From DTJG01 sp964532995 (GTDB lineage Bacteria; Ratteibacteria; UBA8468; B48-G9; DTJG01): a stretch of DNA of 5,573 nt. Below are positions 1 through 5,573 of this stretch, one piece after another (position 1 is the first letter of the stretch; every line of letters starts with the position of its first letter). The notes under the pieces were generated by a model. It did not search any database. It was not told the origin of the DNA and worked only from the letters and a program-made list of their open reading frames with translations. A program made the translations under genes and the position numbers. The stretch is from positions 1 to 5,573 of the forward strand of contig CAZHJN010000073.1 of assembly GCA_964532995.1 (NCBI GenBank), written 5' to 3'.

Positions 1-1
1 C

Positions 2-148
2 TCAATTCTTTCGGCGATTGATGAAAAAATTCAGGCAGAGGAGAACAAGAAGAAAGCACTGGAGGAACTTTTTAAGTCAATGCTTCACAACCTGATGACA
101 GGAAAAGTGAGGGTGAATCATCTAAATACGGAGAATTTATATGCCTGA
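2..148 (+). CDS. hsdS: Type I restriction-modification specificity subunit HsdS, C-terminal fragment
   Basis: This is the last 48 codons plus TGA of a gene that begins upstream of the window. HsdS is the DNA-recognition subunit that assembles with HsdM (methylase) and HsdR (restriction/translocation). The visible residues are a charged, heptad-like helix rich in Glu and Lys, followed by LFKSMLHNLMTGKVRVNHL. This is the typical end of the C-terminal conserved helix of HsdS, which packs as a coiled coil against the other spacer helix and contacts HsdM. The target-recognition domains are not in view, so no recognition site can be suggested. The stop lies 8 bp inside hsdR, which indicates co-transcription and coupled translation. 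The call rests on this signature tail and on the hsdR gene that follows. Confidence 0.88.
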   Translation, partial: SILSAIDEKIQAEENKKKALEELFKSMLHNLMTGKVRVNHLNTENLYA

Positions 149-3107
149 AATCGGTGGTGAAAGATATTCGGTGCAGAAACCACTGATAGACTATGTCAGA
201 GAACCAAAAGCAGAGTATTTAAGTTCTGATGGCAAAAAAATATTTGTCAATTTAGGATGGCAATATATAAGTCCTGATGAGGCTGTCAGACTGCGCGGTG
301 GTGAAACAAATCTTATTTTAAGAGAGATTTTCAAAAGACAAATTTTGAAATTCAATTCCTCCTTTATGACAGAGGATAAAATTGACCAGCTTATTACAAA
401 ACTTGAGAAACTTCCAGCAAGAATTGAAGGAAATTTGGAATGCTGGGAATATCTTTGCGGGCTCAAAACAATTTTTGATGAAAATGAAAAAAGAGAACGA
501 AATATCACATTTATTGATGAGAACATCGAGAACAATGTTTTTCATGTGACCGATGAATTTACTTTTACCAATGGAGTTAAAACCAATCGCTATGATGCTG
601 GATTTTTTATAAATGGAATTCCAGTAATACTGGTTGAAACAAAGGCTGCTCATAAATCAGAGGGTCTTGCTGAAGCACTTGAACAGGTAAAAAGGTACCA
701 TCGTGAAACCCCTGAAGCAATGACAGTTTTCCAGCTTTTCGCACTCACACATATCATCCATTTTTATTATTCAGCCACCTGGAATTTTTCACTGAAAAAC
801 CTTTTTAACTGGAAGACAGAGACTCATGCAAAGTATTTTGAAGAACTGGTAAAAACATTCTTTGACAGAAAGAGGGTGGTTGATACGCTTATCAAATTTA
901 TTCTTTTCACAAGACAGGACGATGAACTGAAAAAGGTTGTCTTAAGACCCCATCAGATGAGGGCGGTTAACCAAGTTGTTTCAAGAGCAGTTGATAATGA
1001 AAAAAGAAGGGGTTTAATCTGGCATACACAGGGTGCGGGAAAGACCTATACTATGATTGTTGCAGCAAAACAGATACTTGAAAATCCATTCCTTGAAAAT
1101 CCCACTGTGATAATGCTTGTTGACAGGAATGAACTTGAAAGCCAGCTTTTTGCAAACCTGAAAGCAGTTGGATTTGAAATTGACGAAAGCAGAATAGCCA
1201 ATTCAAAAAGACATCTCAAAGAACTTCTTGAAAGAGACACCCGTGGCTTAATCGTGTCCATGATTCATAAGTTTGAAGGCATTCCAGAAAACATCAATAC
1301 AAGAAAAAATATTTTTGTTCTGGTGGATGAAGCCCACAGATCAACAGGTGGTGATCTGGGTAACTATCTTATGGGAGCACTGCCCAATGCCACCTATATC
1401 GGCTTTACAGGCACACCAATTGATAAAACTTTCCACGGTAGAGGCACATTCAAAACTTTTGGTTCAGATGATGAAAAGGGATATCTGGACAAATATTCCA
1501 TTCTTGAATCAATTGAAGATGGAACAACAGTAAGGCTTCATTATGCACTTGCTCCAAATGAATTGAGACCGCAAAAAGAAGTTCTGGAAAAAGAGTTTTT
1601 CAATCTGGCAGAGGCAGAAGGCATAAGCGATATTGAAACCCTTAACAAGGTTCTTGAAAGGGCAGTGGTCCTGAAAAATATGCTTAAAAGCAGAGAAAGA
1701 ATAAAGAATGTTGCTGATTCTGTGAAAAATCATTTTACTGAAAATGTTGAGCCCATGGGATATAAGGCTTTTCTTGTTGCTGTTGACCGTGAGGCCTGTG
1801 TTCTTTATAAACAGGAACTTGATAAACTTTTGCCCGCTGAATATTCAGAAGTTGTAATAAGCAGTGCCCATAATGATCCGCAGCGACTTCAGAAATATCA
1901 TCTTTCTGAAAAAGAAGAAATACGAATACGAAAGGCTTTTCGTCAGCCTGATGGACCTCCAAAAATTTTAATTGTTACAGAAAAACTTCTCACCGGTTTT
2001 GATGCTCCAATTCTGTACTGTATGTATCTTGACAAACCGATGAGAGACCATGTCCTTTTACAGGCTATAGCAAGGGTTAATCGACCATATGAAGACCGGT
2101 ATGGTAGAAAAAAACCATGTGGTTTTGTGCTTGACTTTATTGGTATATTTGACAATCTGGAAAAGGCTTTAAAGTTTGATAGTAAGGATTTAAAGGATAT
2201 TCAGAGGGTGGTAACCGATATAAATAAGCTTAAAGACGATTTTATAAGACTGATTGAAGAGGGTAAAAAAGAGTACTTATCTTTGATAAAAGATAAAAGC
2301 AGGGATAAAGCTGTGGAGATAATTCTGGAAAGATTTGCAGATAAAGAAGAAAGGAATGATTATTATAGGTTCTACAAAATACTATCCGAGTCATATGAGA
2401 TTATCTCACCAGACGCTATACTGAGACCTTATATTGAAGATTATGACACCTTCACAAGAATCTACAAAATACTGAAAGAAGCATTTGAACAACCCGCATT
2501 TCCTGTTAATAAGGAGTTTACAAGGAAAACAGCAGAACTTGTTCAGAAGCACACAGAATCAGATAAAATTGAGTTATCCCTGAATTTCTATGAAATAAAC
2601 GAGGATACTCTCAAAAAGCTCAATGAAAGCAGTGCTTCAGACATTGAAAAAATTTTGAGTATCATAAAAGTTATCAGTGATATTATAAAACGGGAATCTT
2701 TTGATAATCCCTATCTTTTTTCTATTGGAGATAAAGCAGAAAAAATCTCCCGGGAATATAAAGAAATGCAGGAAAACACTAAAGCCATACTTGAAAAATT
2801 AAAGAATCTCGTAAAAGAAATAATTATTGCCAGACAGGAACAGAAAAAAAGCGGGTTATCAAAAGAAGAGTTTTCCATATTTATGATTCTGAAGGATGAG
2901 AATCTTCAAAATCCACAAAAACTTGCCAAAAATATAATGGATGTGCTGGAAGATTATCCTCACTGGTGTTCGTACAGTGAGCATGAAAGGGAAGCGAAAC
3001 AGAAGATAAATAAAGTTCTTATAAACAATAACTTAAGTGCGGGTAAATCAGTATCAGCCACCGGCAAAATACTTATGATTTTAAAAAGGGCTAAAAGTGA
3101 AGGTTGA
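141..3107 (+). CDS. hsdR: Type I restriction enzyme R subunit HsdR (nuclease plus SF2 translocase)
   Basis: This 988-residue subunit cleaves unmethylated DNA after ATP-driven translocation by the HsdR2M2S complex. The N-terminal nuclease has a PD-(D/E)XK core at D152 and E166-T-K168, followed by the Q182xxxY186 motif usual for HsdR. The SF2 motor follows in order: Walker A HTQGAGKT with K301, motif II DEAH at 396-399, motif III FTGTP at 422-426, motif IV region YKAFLVAVDR at 541-550, motif V EKLLTGFDAP around 614-623 and motif VI QAIARVNRPY at 641-650. Residues ~680-988 are Lys/Glu-rich and helical, matching the C-terminal domain that docks onto the methylase. Length is normal (~1000 aa) and no catalytic residue is missing, so the enzyme should be active. 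The ATG at 141 has GGAG at 130-133, 7 nt upstream, and overlaps hsdS by 8 bp. The 3' end overlaps the next gene by 11 bp. Confidence 0.97.
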   Translation: MPEIGGERYSVQKPLIDYVREPKAEYLSSDGKKIFVNLGWQYISPDEAVRLRGGETNLILREIFKRQILKFNSSFMTEDKIDQLITKLEKLPARIEGNLECWEYLCGLKTIFDENEKRERNITFIDENIENNVFHVTDEFTFTNGVKTNRYDAGFFINGIPVILVETKAAHKSEGLAEALEQVKRYHRETPEAMTVFQLFALTHIIHFYYSATWNFSLKNLFNWKTETHAKYFEELVKTFFDRKRVVDTLIKFILFTRQDDELKKVVLRPHQMRAVNQVVSRAVDNEKRRGLIWHTQGAGKTYTMIVAAKQILENPFLENPTVIMLVDRNELESQLFANLKAVGFEIDESRIANSKRHLKELLERDTRGLIVSMIHKFEGIPENINTRKNIFVLVDEAHRSTGGDLGNYLMGALPNATYIGFTGTPIDKTFHGRGTFKTFGSDDEKGYLDKYSILESIEDGTTVRLHYALAPNELRPQKEVLEKEFFNLAEAEGISDIETLNKVLERAVVLKNMLKSRERIKNVADSVKNHFTENVEPMGYKAFLVAVDREACVLYKQELDKLLPAEYSEVVISSAHNDPQRLQKYHLSEKEEIRIRKAFRQPDGPPKILIVTEKLLTGFDAPILYCMYLDKPMRDHVLLQAIARVNRPYEDRYGRKKPCGFVLDFIGIFDNLEKALKFDSKDLKDIQRVVTDINKLKDDFIRLIEEGKKEYLSLIKDKSRDKAVEIILERFADKEERNDYYRFYKILSESYEIISPDAILRPYIEDYDTFTRIYKILKEAFEQPAFPVNKEFTRKTAELVQKHTESDKIELSLNFYEINEDTLKKLNESSASDIEKILSIIKVISDIIKRESFDNPYLFSIGDKAEKISREYKEMQENTKAILEKLKNLVKEIIIARQEQKKSGLSKEEFSIFMILKDENLQNPQKLAKNIMDVLEDYPHWCSYSEHEREAKQKINKVLINNNLSAGKSVSATGKILMILKRAKSEG
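3086..3090 (+). promoter_or_regulatory. Ribosome binding site fixing a GTG start
   Basis: AAGGG sits 6 nt before the GTG at 3097, inside the 3' end of hsdR. The reading frame of the downstream gene has a TAA at 3082-3084 and no ATG, GTG or TTG between that stop and 3097. GTG 3097 is therefore the first possible start, and the next in-frame ATG (3181) would remove part of the domain. Confidence 0.6.
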
Positions 3108-3363
3108 AGATATAAAAAAGGAGATTTACTTCTGGGCAGAAAAAATCGGTGTTAGCCCGAAGGAGATTCATGTGCGGGAGATGAAAAGAAAATGGGCAAG
3201 CTGTTCTTCCAGAGGTCGGCTTACTTTTGATAGGGCGCTTCTCAATGAACCGGCTGAGAAACGAGCAGAGATAATCGTCCATGAACTTTTACATCTGAGG
3301 TATCAAAACCACGGCAAACTTTTCCGCAATCTAATAAGGGTATACCTGAACGAAAATAGATGA
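3097..3363 (+). CDS. Small YgjP/DUF45 (M48-like) zinc metallopeptidase coupled to hsdR
   Basis: This 88-residue protein carries a gluzincin-like zinc site, H62-E63-L-L-H66 with a third likely ligand H72 (HELLHLRYQNH). The spacing is the HExxHx5H of the YgjP/DUF45 and SprT/WLM-like group. Just upstream is KWASCSSRGRLTFD (32-45), matching the family signature in which a W-x-S-C-S segment precedes the strand before the zinc helix. Members related to YgjP are often ~160-240 residues, so this is a minimal version holding the catalytic core without the usual N-terminal region. It starts with GTG and overlaps hsdR by 11 bp, so it belongs to the restriction operon and is probably translated by ribosomes finishing hsdR. 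No signal peptide or membrane segment is visible, so it should be cytoplasmic. Its substrate is unknown. A role in turnover or control of the restriction complex is only an inference from position. Confidence 0.82.
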   Translation: MKVEDIKKEIYFWAEKIGVSPKEIHVREMKRKWASCSSRGRLTFDRALLNEPAEKRAEIIVHELLHLRYQNHGKLFRNLIRVYLNENR

Positions 3364-3420
3364 GGCTCGCTGCAACTTCTTTCTTAAAGCCAAACATTTA
3401 TAAAGATTTTGAAGTTTAAG

Positions 3421-3854
3421 ATGAAAAAGATATTATTTCTGTGCACGCATAATTCATGCAGGAGCCAGATGGCTGAGGGTTTTGCAAAAAACATACTTGA
3501 TCCGAATGAATTTGAAATTTATTCTGCAGGAACACTGCCGGCTGCTGTTGATCCAAAGGCAATAAAGGTTATGAAGGAAACTGGTATTGATATTTCAAAA
3601 CACAGGTCAAAACATATAGAGGAACTTAAAGATATGGACTTTTATGCTGTGATAACTGTTTGTGATAATGCAAAAGAAAGCTGTCCTTTATGGCTTGGCA
3701 GAACAAAAATCAAGATACACCACAGTTTTCAGGATCCATCTGAATATGCAAAAGATGCTGAAAATGAAGAAAAGGCATTGTCTTTTTATAGAAAAGTCAG
3801 GGATGAGATAAAAAAATTTATCAGCGAGGAATTGAAAAAGACTCTGGAAAATCA
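3421..3854 (+). CDS. arsC: Arsenate reductase, thioredoxin-coupled type (3' end in assembly gap)
   Basis: The enzyme reduces arsenate to arsenite in the cytoplasm through a cysteine relay, with thioredoxin as the usual reductant in this family. The fold is that of low-molecular-weight tyrosine phosphatases. The P-loop is C8-T-H-N-S-C-R14-S (CX5RS), the redox pair is C81 and C88 (VCDNAKESC), and the general acid is D105 in QDPS. Having C8, C81 and C88 together favours arsenate reductase over a plain phosphatase. ATG 3421 is preferred because MKKILFLCTHNSCRS then lines up with family N-termini. A TTG 12 nt upstream (3409) would add MKFK and has no better ribosome site. Only a weak GAAG (3411-3414) precedes the ATG. 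144 codons are visible, about the usual full length (~140), so only the stop and perhaps a few residues are hidden by the Ns. No arsR or arsenite efflux gene is visible, although one could lie in the gap. Confidence 0.92.
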
Positions 3855-3954
3855 NNNNNNNNNNNNNNNNNNNNNNNNNNNNNNNNNNNNNNNNNNNNNN
3901 NNNNNNNNNNNNNNNNNNNNNNNNNNNNNNNNNNNNNNNNNNNNNNNNNNNNNN
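3855..3954. other. Assembly gap (100 Ns)
   Basis: Exactly 100 Ns separate the end of arsC from the leader of the nitroreductase gene. A round 100 is a common placeholder for a gap of unknown length, so the true distance and content are not known. The arsC stop codon must lie in it. An open frame that appears to cross the Ns and end at TAA 3964-3966 is an artefact. Confidence 0.98.
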
Positions 3955-3979
3955 TTTCCAGCATAAAAAGGGGGAATCT

Positions 3980-4561
3980 ATGGAAACAATGGATGCAATA
4001 AAAACCAGACGCACCATAAGAAGGTTTCAGCAAAAGCCGATTCCATTTGAAATTTTGAAAGAACTTGTTGATGCGGCAAGATTGGCTCCAAGCGGAGGAA
4101 ATCTCCAGCCATGGGAGTTTTTGGTTATAGACGATAAAAATCTTCTTGAGCCAGTATTTTCAACCCTTGCATGGGCAGCATACCTTGGTCCGGAAGGAAA
4201 ACCAAAAGAAGGAGAAAAACCCGTTGCTTATATTATTGTGCTCCATAACAAAAAAATGAAATCCTTTACACCTGAGGCTGATTTTGGCGCAGCAATTGAA
4301 AATATTCTTCTTGCGGCTGTTGATAAGGGTATTGGAAGTTGCTGGCTTGGTTCAGTTCAGAAGGTAAAACTTGCAAAAATCCTCAATATTCCTGATGATT
4401 ATTCCATAGAGTATGTTGTTGCTCTTGGTTATCCAGCAGAGCAGGCTATCTCAGAATCAGAGACAGGAAGTCTTAAATACTGGCGTGATAACCAGGGTGT
4501 TCATCATGTCCCGAAACGTTCCCTGGAAGATATTCTTCACCATAATTCAATAAGGACCTGA
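3980..4561 (+). CDS. Nitroreductase-family FMN oxidoreductase
   Basis: This 193-residue protein should bind FMN and use NAD(P)H to reduce nitro compounds, quinones or a similar acceptor, as a cytoplasmic homodimer. The N-terminal R10-R11-T-I-R14-R15-F is the Arg-rich FMN-phosphate motif of the family. APSGGNLQPWEF (36-47) is the conserved flavin/dimer segment, DFGAAIENILLAA (101-113) the central helix and GIGSCWLG (117-124) the flavin-contacting loop. YVVALGYPAE (145-154) is the typical closing strand. Length is normal for the compact single-domain members. AAGGGGG (3968-3974) lies 5 nt before the ATG. A second in-frame ATG (residue 4) is less well spaced. The substrate cannot be told from sequence. 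Adjacency to arsC depends on the gap, so no operon is claimed. No clear hairpin terminator follows. Confidence 0.92.
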   Translation: METMDAIKTRRTIRRFQQKPIPFEILKELVDAARLAPSGGNLQPWEFLVIDDKNLLEPVFSTLAWAAYLGPEGKPKEGEKPVAYIIVLHNKKMKSFTPEADFGAAIENILLAAVDKGIGSCWLGSVQKVKLAKILNIPDDYSIEYVVALGYPAEQAISESETGSLKYWRDNQGVHHVPKRSLEDILHHNSIRT

Positions 4562-4569
4562 CAAGGGAC

Positions 4570-4602
4570 TTGACAAAATTTTAAAAGATGATTAACTATA
4601 TT
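4570..4602 (+). promoter_or_regulatory. Possible promoter for the small membrane protein gene
   Basis: TTGACA (4570-4575) is a perfect -35 box and TATATT (4597-4602) resembles a -10 box, but the 21-bp spacer is too long for standard sigma-70. With normal spacing the -10 would be a poor match such as TAACTA (4593-4598). It sits in the 114 bp between the nitroreductase stop and the next start, where a promoter is expected. The evidence is weak. Confidence 0.3.
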
Positions 4603-4657
4603 CCAATTTTATACCACAGGGCATGAAATGAAAAACTCATAATAGTAAGGTTGTTGA

Positions 4658-4667
4658 AAGGAGGTGA
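4658..4667 (+). promoter_or_regulatory. Near-perfect Shine-Dalgarno that decides the start at 4676
   Basis: AAGGAGGTGA is complementary to the canonical 3' end of bacterial 16S rRNA over ten bases. An in-frame GTG at 4664 lies inside this element and so cannot be its start. The ATG at 4676, 8 nt downstream, is ideally placed. Confidence 0.85.
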
Positions 4668-4675
4668 ATAAGAAA

Positions 4676-4885
4676 ATGGCAGAGCAGAAAAAAAGCAATC
4701 CAGCAGCAGTAGCCATCCTGATTATTATCATTCTGGTGGCGCTGTTCTTTATTATTAAGCAGGCTATGCCGAAGAAAGCACCGCCTCCTCCTATTCCAAT
4801 GGAAGGTGGACCAACACCACTTCCTCCAGGAGAGGCTCCAGCTGAAACACCAGCTGAAGCACCAGCGGAGGCACCGGCTAATTAA
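4676..4885 (+). CDS. Small single-pass membrane protein with Pro/Ala/Glu-rich tail, function unknown
   Basis: I do not recognise this 69-residue protein. It has a short polar N-terminus (MAEQKKSNP), one very hydrophobic segment at about A10-I27 and a basic patch (K28, K33, K34). A proline-rich tail follows (P36-P39, then PxPLPPGEAP) and ends in four Ala/Pro/Glu repeats (53-68). Charges flank the helix on both sides (K5, K6 versus K28, K33, K34), so topology is not clear. There is no signal-peptidase or lipobox Cys site. Tails of this kind are often flexible spacers or cell-wall/periplasm-spanning linkers, but that is inference. Its strong ribosome site suggests it is well translated. The stop is only 17 bp before the rRNA -35 box and no terminator is visible between. 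The clean start, strong SD and sensible domain layout make it a real gene rather than a chance frame. Confidence 0.75.
   Translation: MAEQKKSNPAAVAILIIIILVALFFIIKQAMPKKAPPPPIPMEGGPTPLPPGEAPAETPAEAPAEAPAN
4832..4879 (+). repeat. Imperfect 12-bp tandem repeat, four units, in the coding tail
   Basis: Four consecutive 12-bp units begin at 4832, 4844, 4856 and 4868: GAGGCTCCAGCT, GAAACACCAGCT, GAAGCACCAGCG and GAGGCACCGGCT. They encode EAPA, ETPA, EAPA and EAPA. Differences are mostly at third positions, with one Ala-to-Thr change, so the copies are old or under selection at protein level. Unit length is a multiple of three, so copy number can change without a frameshift. Confidence 0.85.
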
Positions 4886-4902
4886 TTATTCGGCAGGAAG
4901 TC

Positions 4903-4931
4903 TTGACAACAGGAGTAAAAGCGGGTATAAT
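4903..4931 (+). promoter_or_regulatory. Consensus sigma-70-type promoter of the rRNA operon
   Basis: TTGACA (4903-4908) and TATAAT (4926-4931) both match consensus exactly and are separated by 17 bp. Transcription should begin near 4937-4939, giving a leader of ~70 nt before mature 16S. No second promoter is obvious immediately upstream. A perfect promoter directly before 16S fits strong constitutive rRNA transcription. Confidence 0.93.
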
Positions 4932-4952
4932 CTAATGCTCGCAAAAAGATAA

Positions 4953-4964
4953 GTTCTTTGAAAA
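4953..4964 (+). promoter_or_regulatory. boxA-like antitermination element in the rRNA leader
   Basis: GTTCTTTGAAAA matches the boxA core (CTTTGAAAA type) found in rRNA leaders of many bacteria, where NusB/S10 load onto the nascent RNA to block premature termination. Its position, ~15 nt after the predicted transcription start and ~44 nt before 16S, is as expected. No clear boxC could be assigned. Confidence 0.7.
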
Positions 4965-4991
4965 TTTGGATCAGTGAAACCCGAGATTGTG

Positions 4992-5007
4992 CAAACTCTA
5001 AAAATTT

Positions 5008-5022
<15 letters not shown>
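4992..5022 (+). other. Predicted leader hairpin including the 5' end of 16S rRNA
   Basis: CAAACTCTAAAAA (4992-5004) can pair with TTTTGAGGGTTTG (5010-5022) around a 5-nt loop. There are 11 Watson-Crick pairs, one G-U and one mismatch. The 3' arm includes the first bases of 16S up to the GTTTG that forms helix 1 and the central pseudoknot in mature subunits. The pairing is seen by eye and has not been folded or compared across species. Confidence 0.5.

Positions 5023-5573
<551 letters not shown>

Noticed and set aside
191..2155. Several 70-114-codon frames inside hsdR on the minus strand and in another plus frame
   Set aside because: They are shadows of a 988-codon gene with intact catalytic motifs. 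Their compositions look random and no domain is visible.
3409..3420. TTG at 3409 as start of arsC
   Set aside because: It would add MKFK before the conserved N-terminus and has no ribosome site. ATG 3421 fits family alignments.
3364..3420. Promoter before arsC using TATAAA at 3399-3404
   Set aside because: No -35 box lies at a proper distance (the bases there are CTTCTT), and such AT-rich hexamers are common in this sequence. arsC may still have its own weak promoter.
3688..4033. Minus-strand frames running through the Ns
   Set aside because: They depend on reading unknown bases as open, and they oppose arsC and the nitroreductase.
4562..4663. Intrinsic terminator after the nitroreductase gene
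   Set aside because: Only very weak inverted repeats are present, with no GC-rich stem followed by a T run.

Overview
The window looks like an AT-rich bacterial genome, probably a scaffolded draft or metagenome assembly because it contains a run of exactly 100 Ns. Protein genes are rich in Lys, Ile and Glu. They use Shine-Dalgarno initiation, and a textbook sigma-70-type promoter drives the rRNA gene. The partial 16S rRNA is clearly bacterial. It has unusual bases at the 27F primer site and just after the 530 loop, and I cannot place it in a phylum by eye.

Positions 1-3363 are the 3' end of a type I restriction-modification operon. It holds the last 48 codons of the specificity subunit (hsdS), a complete 988-residue restriction/translocation subunit (hsdR), and a very small HELLH zinc-metallopeptidase of the YgjP/DUF45 (M48-like) type. 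The three genes overlap (8 bp and 11 bp) and should be translated in a coupled way. HsdM is presumably upstream, outside the window.

Positions 3364-3854 hold a thioredoxin-type (low-molecular-weight phosphatase fold) arsenate reductase with all expected catalytic residues. Its last few codons run into the assembly gap (3855-3954). After the gap comes a nitroreductase-family flavoprotein (3980-4561), whose adjacency to arsC depends on the scaffolding.

Positions 4562-5007 carry a 69-residue single-pass membrane protein of unknown function. It has a Pro/Ala/Glu-rich tail built from a 12-bp tandem repeat and is preceded by a near-perfect ribosome binding site. The rRNA promoter, a boxA-like antitermination element and a leader hairpin that folds onto the 5' end of 16S follow. 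Positions ~5008-5573 are the first ~566 nt of 16S rRNA, cut by the window end just past the 530 loop.

The restriction operon is a DNA-defence module, while arsC and the nitroreductase are stress or detoxification enzymes with no demonstrated link to it. No wholly new system is evident. The most interesting points are the mini-metallopeptidase fused by overlap to hsdR, the small membrane protein beside the rRNA promoter, and the leader/16S hairpin.
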